From: Tenacibaculum larymnensis
GTDB lineage: Bacteria; Bacteroidota; Bacteroidia; Flavobacteriales; Flavobacteriaceae
DNA: 64,000 nt
Assembly: GCF_028829235.1 (NCBI RefSeq)
Contig: NZ_JAIWJY010000002.1
Coordinates: 248,001 to 312,000, forward strand
Direction: 5' to 3'
How positions within the stretch are numbered: the stretch's first letter is position 1; each line of letters opens with the position of its first letter. Under the pieces are notes generated by a model. That model had not been told where the DNA came from. It worked only from the letters and a program-made list of their open reading frames with translations, and ran no database searches. Shown one piece after another: positions 43,846-52,031 of the stretch. Both the position numbers and the translations under genes were made by a program.

Positions 43846-44292
43846 ATGGAACAGCAAAAATTTACAAAAGTTATAAATGCTAGCAATGAAAAGGTATGGA
43901 AGGTTCTTTGGGATGATGAAACGTATCCTCAGTGGACAGCAATTTTTTCAAAAGGGTCTTATGCAAAAACAGATTGGAAAGAAGGGAGTAAAGTATTATT
44001 TCTTACACCAGATGGTAGAGGGATGGTAAGTAAAATAAAAAAGAAGATACCTAATGAGTATATGCTCTTTGAACATTTGGGAATAATTGAAAATGAGATA
44101 GAGAACCATGAAAGTAAAGAAGCTAAAGAATGGGCTGGAGCTACAGAGGCATATATGTTAGAGTCTGTTAAGAACAATAAAACGCAATTAACAGTTAAAA
44201 TGGATGTAGTTGAAGAGTATAAAGACTTCTTTTTAAATACATGGCCCAAGGCAATGAGTAAAATAAAAGATTTAGCAGAAAAGAAAAATTAG
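43846..44292 (+). CDS. SRPBCC/AHSA1-family protein
   Basis: 148 residues from the ATG at 43846; an upstream start inside the VOC gene is rejected because the SRPBCC fold begins here (KFTKVINASNEKVWKVLWDD). The end has the long helix FLNTWPKAMSKIKDLAEKK. It is the third SRPBCC protein of the cluster. It is followed 28 bases later by a PhnB-like VOC gene, the same pairing as 37881/37464. Confidence 0.86.
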   Translation: MEQQKFTKVINASNEKVWKVLWDDETYPQWTAIFSKGSYAKTDWKEGSKVLFLTPDGRGMVSKIKKKIPNEYMLFEHLGIIENEIENHESKEAKEWAGATEAYMLESVKNNKTQLTVKMDVVEEYKDFFLNTWPKAMSKIKDLAEKKN

Positions 44293-44320
44293 AATAAAAA
44301 TAACCTTAAAAACAAGAAAA

Positions 44321-44746
44321 ATGAAAGTAAATCCTTATTTAAATTTTGATGGAGATGCAGAACAAGCATTCAATTTTTACAAATCAGTATTTGGTGGTGA
44401 ATTCATTGCAAATATGAAAATGAGTGACGCTCCTGATGTAGAAAAATTACCTGAAAATGAGAGAAACCGTACAATGCATATTTCGCTACCATTATCAAAA
44501 GATACTATTTTAATGGCGTCAGATACCGTGCCATCAATGGGACATAAGCTTAACAAAGGGAACAATAATTACATTTCAATTCACCCTAATAGTCGTGAAG
44601 AAGCAGATCGTTTATTTAATGGGCTTTCTGTAGATGGAAAAATTGAAATGCCCATGGAAGATCAGTTTTGGGGAGATTATTATGGAAGTTTTGTAGATAA
44701 GTTTGGAGTTCATTGGATGATTAATTATAACGAGCAATACAGTTAA
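44321..44746 (+). CDS. VOC-family (PhnB-like) protein
   Basis: 141 residues. It begins MKVNPYLNFDGDAEQAFNFY and has KSVFGGEFIANMKMSDAPD and a C-terminal DQFWGDYYGSFVDKFGVHWM. These are the typical features of PhnB-like proteins often misnamed 3-demethylubiquinone methyltransferase. It is last in the VOC/VOC/SRPBCC/VOC operon. Its counterpart in the mirror pair is the gene at 37464. Confidence 0.88.
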   Translation: MKVNPYLNFDGDAEQAFNFYKSVFGGEFIANMKMSDAPDVEKLPENERNRTMHISLPLSKDTILMASDTVPSMGHKLNKGNNNYISIHPNSREEADRLFNGLSVDGKIEMPMEDQFWGDYYGSFVDKFGVHWMINYNEQYS

Positions 44747-44764
44747 TATTAATGCTGTTATTTA

Positions 44765-44992
44765 ATGGTAGAAGTTTTTAAAACGTCAGTAGCATTAATT
44801 GAAGATGAAGAATATCTTTTAAGAGAACTTCAAAAGAAGTTCCCAGATTATCTAATTAATTTTGATCTGGAGGATTGTGATAATATTCTTCGAATAGAAA
44901 TTGCTAACGAAAAAATTGACGTTGCTAGAATTATCAAATTAGTGAGGTCTTATAATTTTGATATAGAAGTATTGGAAGATGTAGTAGGTTAA
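44765..44992 (+). CDS. Small protein of unknown function with ferredoxin-like pattern
   Basis: 75 residues: MVEVFKTSVALIEDEEYLLR followed by a beta-alpha-beta rhythm (NFDLEDCDNILRIEIANEKID; ARIIKLVRSYNFDIEVLED). This resembles the HMA-type fold but without a CxxC metal site. It lies 18 bases after the VOC gene, in front of a terminator. Function unknown. Confidence 0.68.
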   Translation: MVEVFKTSVALIEDEEYLLRELQKKFPDYLINFDLEDCDNILRIEIANEKIDVARIIKLVRSYNFDIEVLEDVVG

Positions 44993-45016
44993 ATATAACT
45001 TCAACTATTTAAAAAT

Positions 45017-45048
45017 AAAACCCTGTTAGAAAACTAACAGGGTTTTTT
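45017..45048. terminator. Terminator before tRNA-Arg (both directions)
   Basis: AAAACCCTGTTAG (45017-45029), loop AAAA, CTAACAGGGTTTT (45034-45046) plus T. It ends the plus-strand operon, and on the minus strand it follows the 3' end of tRNA-Arg with a T-rich tail. Confidence 0.85.
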
Positions 45049-45049
45049 G

Positions 45050-45123
45050 TGACCTCGGCAGGATTCAAACCTGCAACCTCTTGAGCCGTAATCAAGTGCA
45101 CTATTCAGTTATGCTACGAGGCC
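45050..45123 (-). tRNA. tRNA-Arg (anticodon ACG)
   Basis: 74 bases on the minus strand. The acceptor stem GGCCTCG pairs with CGAGGTC (one G-U pair), with discriminator A. The D stem is GCAT/GTGC, the anticodon stem CTTGA/TCAAG with loop TTACGGC (anticodon ACG, complement of 45087-45089), and the T stem GCAGG/CCTGC with loop TTTGAAT. CCA is not encoded. All four stems are intact. Confidence 0.95.
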
Positions 45124-45135
45124 TTTTTGCGGGTG

Positions 45136-45143
45136 CAAATATA
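45136..45143 (-). promoter_or_regulatory. -7 promoter element of tRNA-Arg
   Basis: Minus strand TATATTTG, an exact match 12 bases before the tRNA 5' end. A TTTTG lies about 23 bases further upstream. Confidence 0.55.
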
Positions 45144-45198
45144 AGAATGTTTTTTAAAAACTAAAGCAAAAAAATAATTTTTTTTTAAGCTTTTTCAA

Positions 45199-45432
45199 TT
45201 ATTTATCAGCTTCTATTTCTTGTTTAAAATCGTCAATAGTGCGTTGAGCTTTTTCAAGATCTGATTCATAGATAAATACGTCAATAGAGTTACCTAAAGT
45301 TCCAAAACCAGCAACCCTTCCAGCTTCTTTATTATCTTTTACTAAATACGGAACTTCAATTTCATTAAGTAACTGACTTAATCTGTTCACAAAGATTTGA
45401 GAACCTGAGAAAACTTTAATATGCTTGTTCAT
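45199..45432 (-). CDS. Putative signal-transducing small protein (DUF2007-like)
   Basis: 77 residues from the ATG at 45432. A longer reading to 45480 would run into the 50-residue gene upstream and is rejected. It has IKVFSGSQIFVNRLSQLLNE, then GTLGNSIDVFIYESDLEKA, the ferredoxin-like pattern of DUF2007 proteins. It starts 11 bases after the small gene at 45444, so the two are probably one unit. Confidence 0.75.
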   Translation of the reverse strand: MNKHIKVFSGSQIFVNRLSQLLNEIEVPYLVKDNKEAGRVAGFGTLGNSIDVFIYESDLEKAQRTIDDFKQEIEADK

Positions 45433-45443
45433 AATGGTAAATT

Positions 45444-45596
45444 TTAATCCAACGAATTTATTGTAATATAAGCACGCCATCCAATAATAGCCAATTGAAA
45501 TTTTGATGCTTTCGATATATCCAATTCCTTTTTAGTAAAGGAAGGTAGTAGAGCCTTGTTTAGTTTGGCTAAAAACTTAAAAAAACTTTTTTTCAT
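45444..45596 (-). CDS. 50-residue basic protein, conserved-looking flavobacterial short gene
   Basis: An intact frame MKKSFFKFLAKLNKALLPSF, ending QLAIIGWRAYITINSLD, then TAA. It is basic at the N-terminus and has a hydrophobic IIGWRAYITI stretch. I recall similar short proteins with a KLNK...LPSFTK...GW pattern in other flavobacteria, without a proven function. It is immediately upstream of the DUF2007-like gene on the same strand. The gene is short enough to be missed by ordinary length cutoffs. Confidence 0.7.
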   Translation of the reverse strand: MKKSFFKFLAKLNKALLPSFTKKELDISKASKFQLAIIGWRAYITINSLD

Positions 45597-46186
45597 TAGT
45601 AGTTGATTCTACTATCAAAAATAACGAAAAATAATTTGTTATAATAAGAAAGTATAAACTTTACTTGACTTAAAATGAAAAGTATAGGTTTTAACAAGCC
45701 AACTTCTTAAAATATCAATTCCAGTAATAAATAAGCAATTTTAATGGTTATTAGAATTAGTTTTAAAGCAAGTATAATCATGTTTGATTTATGTGTTTTT
45801 AGTTAGTAAATAATGATGAATTCCGGAATTGTTTTTTAAATATATGAGAAAGGAAATATTACAACCAAATTTTAAAACATCAATTAATCAAATTGAGTTT
45901 TAATTCAAGGTTAAAAAAGTGGTTTTAGTTTTAAAATAAAACTAAACTATCTATAATTTTGTTTTAATTATAAACAAAAAGAGGTTGTTTTTGTTTGTTT
46001 TATTAAGGTTTTAAAGGGCTTTTTTTGAGTAGATTTTAAAAGTAAAGGAAAAAGAGTTTTAAAAACAGGTGTTTTTAAGGAGTTCCATTTCTTCTGAGAT
46101 AAAAAAATAAGTTTTTCTTAATAAATGTTTGGTACTAATTTGAGAGGAGATATATTTGCAATTTAAAATAAATCTAAATAAATATA
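45597..46186. other. Intergenic region upstream of the TonB receptor gene
   Basis: 590 bases. AT-rich throughout with no coding frame above noise on either strand. The right end contains the consensus promoter at 46128-46158. I saw no clear Fur box, RNA gene or long repeat. Confidence 0.5.
46128..46158 (+). promoter_or_regulatory. Full consensus promoter of the siderophore receptor gene
   Basis: TTTG (46128-46131), exactly 19 bases, TATATTTG (46151-46158), 28 bases before the ATG. It is one of the best promoter matches in the window. Confidence 0.75.
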
Positions 46187-48571
46187 ATGAAATTTTACGT
46201 AATAGTAGCAGCTTTATTTTTAACCTTCGGAGTATCAGCTCAGTCTAGTTTAAAAGGAAAAATAAAGGATGAAAAAGGTCTACCAATTTATGGGGTTAAT
46301 ATTCATGTCTCTGAACTTCAAAAAGGTACTACCACTGATGAAAATGGAAGCTTTGTATTAAAAAATATAAGAGAAGGTATTTTCAAGGTGACTTTTAGTA
46401 TGGTAGGGTTTCAAACCATAACAAAAGAAATAACATTTACTCAAAATAGTACAGTTGAGATAGTACAAGTACTAAAAGAAAATGAAGAGAGTTTAAAAGA
46501 AGTTGTTGTTTCAGCTAGTAGACGTTCAGAATATCTTTCAGAGATACCAGCATCAATAACTGTTGTCAACCAAAAACAATTAGCAGATTTATCAAACTCA
46601 ACAACTAATATTAATGAAATATTAGAATTTACAGTTCCTGGTTTGGCAGTATCTACAGGAACTTTTTCTAACTGGGGGCAAACATTACGTGGTCGTTCTT
46701 TATTGGTGATGATTGATGGTGTTCCGCAATCTACTCCTTTACGTAACGGTCAATTAGGAATAAAATCGGTAAGCCCTAACGATATTAGTCGAGTAGAGGT
46801 TATTAAAGGAGCAACTTCTATTTTTGGAAATGGAGGAAATGGAGGTTTTATTAATTATATTACCAAAAAGCCAAATAGTAGTGAAAAAATTGAAGGGACT
46901 ACCAATATTTGGGGAACTTCTAATTTGACAAAAACCAAAGATGCTCTTGGATTTGGAGCTTATCAATCACTGCGTGGAAAAATAGATAAATTAAACTATT
47001 ATCTAAGTGGAAGTTATGAGGAAACAGGAAATAAGTATGATGCAGATGGTAAAGTTATACTTCCTACTTATGGGTTGGATAATACAAGAATCTATACTGC
47101 TTTAGCTAAATTAGAGTATGAAATATCTGATAAACAAAAAATAAGTATTGGAGGAAATTTATATAATTCTTTACAAGACACACCTTTTATACCTGTTCCA
47201 GGATCTTTTGAAGTGTATAATGAAGAAGGAGATTACACCTTAACACCTGGTTATGGTATTGAAGGATCTATTGAAGGACAAGAACCTACAGGATCTAAAC
47301 TGTATAATGGAAACTTGAAATATGACTTAAATAATATTTTTGATGGTACAACAGATTTTACAGCTGATGTGTATTATCAAAAAACAAAAAATATATTCTT
47401 TTATTCAGACAAATTTGAAAACGGAGGTCAATCAGTAATTAATGCAGAAAAGTATGGCTTAAGACCAAACTTTAACACTACACTTACTCCAAATGAATCA
47501 ACAGAAATCTCATTAACATATGGTTTGGATTTGTTAAAAGATAAAACTAATCAAGGGTTGTTAGATGGTAGATTATGGGTGCCAAATATTGAAATGTTTA
47601 GTTGGGCACAATACATACAATCTACAGTAAAGTTTAATGATGAGTGGGTTTTAAAAGCAGGGTTAAGATATGATGATATGAACCTTACCATAGATGATTA
47701 TAATACCTTACCATATTCACCTTTAGGTGATGGTAATTTTAATCCTTCAGTAGCGGTAGAAGGAGGTAAACTTGGATTTGATAATTTAGCGTTTAATGCA
47801 GGTGTAAGATATATTAAACACCAAGAGTTTATTCCTTATGTAAGTTACTCACAAGGTTTTTCAATCGCTGATTTAGGCTCTGTTTTACGCTCAGCAAAAG
47901 CAGATAGTGTTGAGGATATTCAATTAGAACCAGCAGTAACCAAAAATTATGAGTTCGGATTTTTATCAAAGTTCAATAATTTTAGGTTAGAAGCCGTAGG
48001 GTATTACAGTGTTTCTAATTTAGGTACAGGAGTTGCATTTGATGAAAATATCAATTCTTTTGTGCCTTCTAAAAAACCGCAAAATATTTATGGAGGAGAA
48101 ATAGCCATAGATTATACTGCTTTTGATGATAAATTACAAGTAGGAACATCATATTCTTACGTTGAAGGTGTTACTCATAATGTGGGGGATGAAAACAACT
48201 TAACTTATTTAGGAGGAGATGTTATTTCAGCACCTAAGTTAACGGCTTATGTAACATGGTTACCAACAAACAAAATAAGTACCTCTTTACGAATGACTAA
48301 TTTAGGAAATAGAAGTCGTTTTAATCCGTATTTAGATGCAAACGATAATTATACGTTTAGACATACACAATTTCCAGTAGAAGGATACGCTTTACTTAAT
48401 TGGTCTATGAACTATAAACTGCAAGAAAATATATCAGTTTCATTAGCGGTAAATAACTTGTTAAATGAATATTATTTACCAGCAAGGTCACAATGGGCAG
48501 CACCTTTAAGAACTTTTACTGGTACAGGTGAAGGAACAAACGCTAAATTAAGTGTATTGTATAACTTCTAA
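46187..48571 (+). CDS. TonB-dependent ferric-siderophore-type receptor
   Basis: 794 residues. The signal peptide ends after FGVSA (about residue 18). An N-terminal carboxypeptidase-regulatory-like domain follows (GKIKDEKGLPIYGVNIHV; GTTTDENGSFVL). The plug carries VVVSASRRSEYLSEIPASIT and SRVEVIKGATSIFGNGGNGG; a FhuA/FoxA-type barrel follows, ending LSVLYNF. The absence of SusD and the following PepSY membrane protein point to iron-siderophore uptake rather than glycans. The ligand cannot be stated. Confidence 0.92.
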   Translation: MKFYVIVAALFLTFGVSAQSSLKGKIKDEKGLPIYGVNIHVSELQKGTTTDENGSFVLKNIREGIFKVTFSMVGFQTITKEITFTQNSTVEIVQVLKENEESLKEVVVSASRRSEYLSEIPASITVVNQKQLADLSNSTTNINEILEFTVPGLAVSTGTFSNWGQTLRGRSLLVMIDGVPQSTPLRNGQLGIKSVSPNDISRVEVIKGATSIFGNGGNGGFINYITKKPNSSEKIEGTTNIWGTSNLTKTKDALGFGAYQSLRGKIDKLNYYLSGSYEETGNKYDADGKVILPTYGLDNTRIYTALAKLEYEISDKQKISIGGNLYNSLQDTPFIPVPGSFEVYNEEGDYTLTPGYGIEGSIEGQEPTGSKLYNGNLKYDLNNIFDGTTDFTADVYYQKTKNIFFYSDKFENGGQSVINAEKYGLRPNFNTTLTPNESTEISLTYGLDLLKDKTNQGLLDGRLWVPNIEMFSWAQYIQSTVKFNDEWVLKAGLRYDDMNLTIDDYNTLPYSPLGDGNFNPSVAVEGGKLGFDNLAFNAGVRYIKHQEFIPYVSYSQGFSIADLGSVLRSAKADSVEDIQLEPAVTKNYEFGFLSKFNNFRLEAVGYYSVSNLGTGVAFDENINSFVPSKKPQNIYGGEIAIDYTAFDDKLQVGTSYSYVEGVTHNVGDENNLTYLGGDVISAPKLTAYVTWLPTNKISTSLRMTNLGNRSRFNPYLDANDNYTFRHTQFPVEGYALLNWSMNYKLQENISVSLAVNNLLNEYYLPARSQWAAPLRTFTGTGEGTNAKLSVLYNF

Positions 48572-48606
48572 GAGAGTTAATAAGATCTTACATTTGCAAA
48601 AACTAT

Positions 48607-48643
48607 AAACCCAGTGTCTATTTTATTTTAGGCTCTGGGTTTT
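48607..48643 (+). terminator. Terminator or attenuator between the TonB receptor and PepSY genes
   Basis: AAACCCAG (48607-48614) pairs with CTGGGTTT (48635-48642), with a T-rich tail. It ends only about 20 bases before the start of the PepSY gene, so it is likely partial and lets some transcripts read through. Confidence 0.65.
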
Positions 48644-48661
48644 AAAAATAAAAGATATCAA

Positions 48662-49744
48662 TTGCAGCAGATACATAAAATAATTTGGAAAATACACCTA
48701 TGGCTGGGTCTTAGCTGTGGGATTATTGCATCATTTTCAGGCTTAACGGGATCATTGTATGTTTGGCAGCCAGAAATAACTTCATTACTGAATTCCAAAT
48801 TATTAAAGGTTGAAGATTTTTCTAAAATAAAAGAAAAAACAATTTTAAACTCTGCGTATTTTTTAGCTACGCAGAATGAAGGAGAAGTAAATAAAGTTTT
48901 TTTACCTTACAGAGAGCAGCAAACAATTTCAATAAATTATAAAAACGGAAAAACATTGTATTATCACCCGAAAACAAGAGTTTTTTTAGGTGAAAAAAAG
49001 GTGTCTATACAGTTTTTTGAAACACTTCTGAAGTTACACCGTACATTAGGAATACCTACAATAGGTAAGTATATTATAGGTACAAGTGCTTTGTTATTCT
49101 GTTTCTTCTTGTTAACAACAGGGTTTTATATGTGGTGGAAAGCATATAAAAATAACCTATCAAAAGGATTTACGATGAAGTGGAAACCTAAAAAGAAACG
49201 TTTTCATTTCAATTTACATAAAGTATTCGGAATTTATTTTTTGCTGCCATTAATGATAATTGCATTTACAGGAGGTTACTTTACGTATCATAAAACCTAT
49301 AAATCAGCTTTGTCTATTTTTAATGGTTCAGATAAAATAACCTTGGATAATGAAGCAAAACAGGCTAAGGTTTTTTCCTTGGAAGAGGCAGTATTACAAA
49401 CCGATGGAAAATATGTATTAAGAGCTATTTATTATCCGAAAGACAGTTTAGGAGTTTATAAACTAAGATATATAAAAGATCGATTTATCAAATCAGGATT
49501 TAGAAGAACAAAAGAAATGGAGCTAAATCAACAAGGTAAGTTGCGAACGTTATCAAGTTTTGATTTTGATTCAAATAATAATAGGATAGCAGCTCAGTTT
49601 TATCCAATACATATAGGAGAAATAGTTGGGGTATTAGGTAGGGTCTTAGTGTTCATATCAGGTTTGGTGCCTTTAATTTTATTAATCACAGGGTATAAGG
49701 TTTATAGTTCAAAAACTAAACGATTAAAAAAGACTATTAATTAA
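48662..49744 (+). CDS. PepSY-associated membrane protein, siderophore-linked
   Basis: 360 residues, starting with TTG at 48662. No ATG is available upstream before an in-frame stop at 48629, and the product aligns naturally with PepSY-TM proteins from MQQIHKIIWKIHLWLGL. Four membrane helices are visible (about 9-35, 135-160, 185-210, 325-350) with a large periplasmic part between. Conserved histidines sit at the helix edges (KIHLWLG; LKLHRTLGIP; NLHKVFGIYF). Family members next to ferric-siderophore receptors are thought to reduce the siderophore-bound iron; that is known for FoxB-like proteins and only inferred here. Confidence 0.85.
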   Translation: MQQIHKIIWKIHLWLGLSCGIIASFSGLTGSLYVWQPEITSLLNSKLLKVEDFSKIKEKTILNSAYFLATQNEGEVNKVFLPYREQQTISINYKNGKTLYYHPKTRVFLGEKKVSIQFFETLLKLHRTLGIPTIGKYIIGTSALLFCFFLLTTGFYMWWKAYKNNLSKGFTMKWKPKKKRFHFNLHKVFGIYFLLPLMIIAFTGGYFTYHKTYKSALSIFNGSDKITLDNEAKQAKVFSLEEAVLQTDGKYVLRAIYYPKDSLGVYKLRYIKDRFIKSGFRRTKEMELNQQGKLRTLSSFDFDSNNNRIAAQFYPIHIGEIVGVLGRVLVFISGLVPLILLITGYKVYSSKTKRLKKTIN

Positions 49745-49823
49745 CATTTTTCTTAGAGGTAGTAGCTGAATTTGTTTTCATATTTGCTTGCTAAAAATCT
49801 TATCTTCGCCCAAAAAATATTTT

Positions 49824-50765
49824 ATGAGCATTCTATACATTATTATTGGTTTAACATTGTTGGTTTTAGGAGGGAATTGGCTGTTGAAAGCAGCGGTAGG
49901 TTTGTCGCTAAAACTAAATATACCAAAAATTGTAATAGGTATGACGGTAGTGTCTTTTGCTACTTCAGCACCAGAATTAATAGTAAGTATAAAGTCAGCT
50001 TTAGATGGAGCTACAGGATTAGCTGTAGGAAATGTAATTGGGTCTAATATAGCTAACCTAGGTTTAGTATTAGGTATAACAGTAATACTATCATCAATTG
50101 ATGTAGAAAAAAGTTTTTACAAGACTGATTGGCCAGTAATGATGATTGCTTCTGTAATGTTGTATTTTTTTATAGTGAATGATAAAACCATCCAGTTTTA
50201 CGAAGGAGCTATATTATTTGGAATGTTGGTGGTGTTTTTAATCTATTTATTACGTTTTCAAAAACAAGCTGTGGTTGATGAAATGCCTGAAGATGATGAA
50301 GAGCTACCATTATACAAAATAGCACTATTCTTAGCAGTTGGAGGAGTTGGTTTATGGGGAGGTTCAGAATTATTAATTAACGGCTCAGTAAGTTTAGCGA
50401 AGAATTTAGGTGTTAGTGACGCTATAATTGGAGTAACAGTAGTATCGGTAGGAACAAGTGTTCCTGAGTTAGCAGCATCAATTATTGCGGTGTTAAAGAA
50501 AGAAAAAGCCATTTCATTAGGAAACCTTGTAGGTTCTAATGTGTTTAATATTTTAGCAGTTTTAGGAATTACAGCAATGATTACTCCTGTTGAGGTGAAA
50601 CCAGATGCATATAGTTTAATAAATAATGATATTTATTGGATGTTAGGAGTTTCGTTTGCTATACTACCCTTGGTGTTTATTCCAAAAGGTATGCGATTAG
50701 GATGGAGAGATGGAATCGTTTTACTAGGAACGTACGCAACTTTTATATATTTAACTATTTCATAA
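49824..50765 (+). CDS. CaCA-family Na+/Ca2+ antiporter
   Basis: 313 residues from the ATG at 49824; longer readings use an upstream TTG and are rejected. It is an inner-membrane cation exchanger with two inverted alpha-repeats. These are VVSFATSAPELIVSIKSAL with GNVIGSNIANLGLVLG (about 42-82), and VVSVGTSVPELAASIIAVL with GNLVGSNVFNILAVLG. The acidic linker DEMPEDDEELPL lies between them. The G(T/S)S-x-PE motifs carry the ion-binding glutamates. Confidence 0.93.
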   Translation: MSILYIIIGLTLLVLGGNWLLKAAVGLSLKLNIPKIVIGMTVVSFATSAPELIVSIKSALDGATGLAVGNVIGSNIANLGLVLGITVILSSIDVEKSFYKTDWPVMMIASVMLYFFIVNDKTIQFYEGAILFGMLVVFLIYLLRFQKQAVVDEMPEDDEELPLYKIALFLAVGGVGLWGGSELLINGSVSLAKNLGVSDAIIGVTVVSVGTSVPELAASIIAVLKKEKAISLGNLVGSNVFNILAVLGITAMITPVEVKPDAYSLINNDIYWMLGVSFAILPLVFIPKGMRLGWRDGIVLLGTYATFIYLTIS

Positions 50766-50786
50766 AAATAATTAGTCATAAATCAA

Positions 50787-50813
50787 AAAAAAGCCGCTAT
50801 TAGCGGCTTTTTT
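50787..50813. terminator. Bidirectional terminator between exchanger and glutamine synthetase genes
   Basis: AAAAAAGCCGCT (50787-50798), loop ATT, AGCGGCTTTTTT (50802-50813). It serves both convergent genes. Confidence 0.9.
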
Positions 50814-50836
50814 AGTTGTGTTGTTGTGTTTGTTAA

Positions 50837-51847
50837 CTATATGTCTGTACCTTTTACAGTTTCTATAATTCTACCAGCTACTTTGTAAGGATCAGCGTTT
50901 GAAGCAGGTCTTCTGTCTTCTAACCAACCTTTCCATCCTTTTTCTACAGTAATAATAGGAATACGGATTGAAGCACCTCTATCAGAAACTCCATAACTAA
51001 AGTCTGATACATGAGCAGTTTCGTGTAAACCAGTTAAGCGCTCATCATTGTTAGCTCCATATACATCCATGTGCTCTTCAGTAACAGGTCTGAATGCTTC
51101 ACAAATTTTCTCGTAAGTTTCCTTAGAACCACAAGTTCTTAATGTAGTGTTAGAGAAGTTAGCATGCATACCAGAACCATTCCAGTCTCCTTTTATAGGT
51201 TTTGGATGATACTCAATATAGTAACCGTACTTTTCAGTTAAACGATCTAATAAATAACGAGCAACCCAAATTTCATCACCAGCTTTTTTAGCACCTTTAG
51301 CAAATAATTGGAATTCCCATTGTCCTGGAGCAACTTCTTGGTTAATTCCTTCAAAGTTTAAACCAGCTTCAATACATAAATCAGCGTGCTCTTCAACAAA
51401 ATCTCTTCCCCAAGTGTATCTTCCACCTACAGAACAGTAGTATTTTCCTTGAGGTCCAGGAAATCCACCACGTGGGAATCCTAAAGGTAAATCAGTTTTA
51501 GTATCCATTAAGAAATACTCTTGCTCAAAACCAAACCAAAAATCATTATCGTTATCATCAATTTTAGCACGTGCATTAGATGCGTGCGGAGTACCGTCAG
51601 CATTTAAAACTTCAGACATTACTAAGAATCCATTTTTTCTAGTTGGGTCAGGATAAATAGCAACAGGCTTAAGTAAACAGTCAGAAGCACCTCCAGAAGC
51701 TTGTTCTGTTGAACTTCCATCAAAAGACCAAATAGCACAATCTTCTAATTTACCGCTAAAGTTTTCTTCAACTTTAGTTTTACTACGCATGTTTTGAGTT
51801 GGTTCATGACCATCTAACCAAATGTATTCTAATTTTGATTTACTCAT
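50837..51847 (-). CDS. glnA: Glutamine synthetase, type II-like
   Basis: 336 residues, the short eukaryote-like GS found in Bacteroidota. It makes glutamine from glutamate, ammonia and ATP. The beta-grasp domain has LEYIWLDGHEPTQNMRSKT, with WSFDGSSTEQA as the family signature. The catalytic part has FGFEQEYFLMD, GINQEVAPGQWEFQ and GSGMHANFS. The gene is convergent with the cation exchanger and divergent from the GS III gene. Confidence 0.93.
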   Translation of the reverse strand: MSKSKLEYIWLDGHEPTQNMRSKTKVEENFSGKLEDCAIWSFDGSSTEQASGGASDCLLKPVAIYPDPTRKNGFLVMSEVLNADGTPHASNARAKIDDNDNDFWFGFEQEYFLMDTKTDLPLGFPRGGFPGPQGKYYCSVGGRYTWGRDFVEEHADLCIEAGLNFEGINQEVAPGQWEFQLFAKGAKKAGDEIWVARYLLDRLTEKYGYYIEYHPKPIKGDWNGSGMHANFSNTTLRTCGSKETYEKICEAFRPVTEEHMDVYGANNDERLTGLHETAHVSDFSYGVSDRGASIRIPIITVEKGWKGWLEDRRPASNADPYKVAGRIIETVKGTDI

Positions 51848-51962
51848 GATTTTTGTTTTTGTGTTGTTTTCGAGTTAATTATGGGGCAAAATTGAGTATT
51901 TTTTATCAAAGGTCAAAATTTTTTGGGGTGTTTTTATTTAGAATTAACTTTAAATTAATTTA

Positions 51963-52006
51963 ACCCCTATTTTTTTAGGGGTGTTTGTTTTAAAAATGTA
52001 TTTTTG
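51963..52006. promoter_or_regulatory. Inverted repeat and -7 box between the two glutamine synthetase genes
   Basis: ACCCCTA (51963-51969), 6 T, TAGGGGT (51976-51982) forms a palindrome in the divergent intergenic region. TATTTTTG (51999-52006) follows as the GS III -7 element. The position suggests an operator of a nitrogen regulator, but the strand symmetry also permits an RNA hairpin. Confidence 0.45.
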
Positions 52007-52031
52007 ATTGTCTAATTTAATACTTTATTAT

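Noticed and set aside
44765..44992. Copper-binding HMA protein
   Set aside because: The fold pattern is similar but the CxxC metal site is absent.
49772..50047. Plus-strand frame before the cation exchanger
   Set aside because: It overlaps the exchanger gene in another frame and has no family features.
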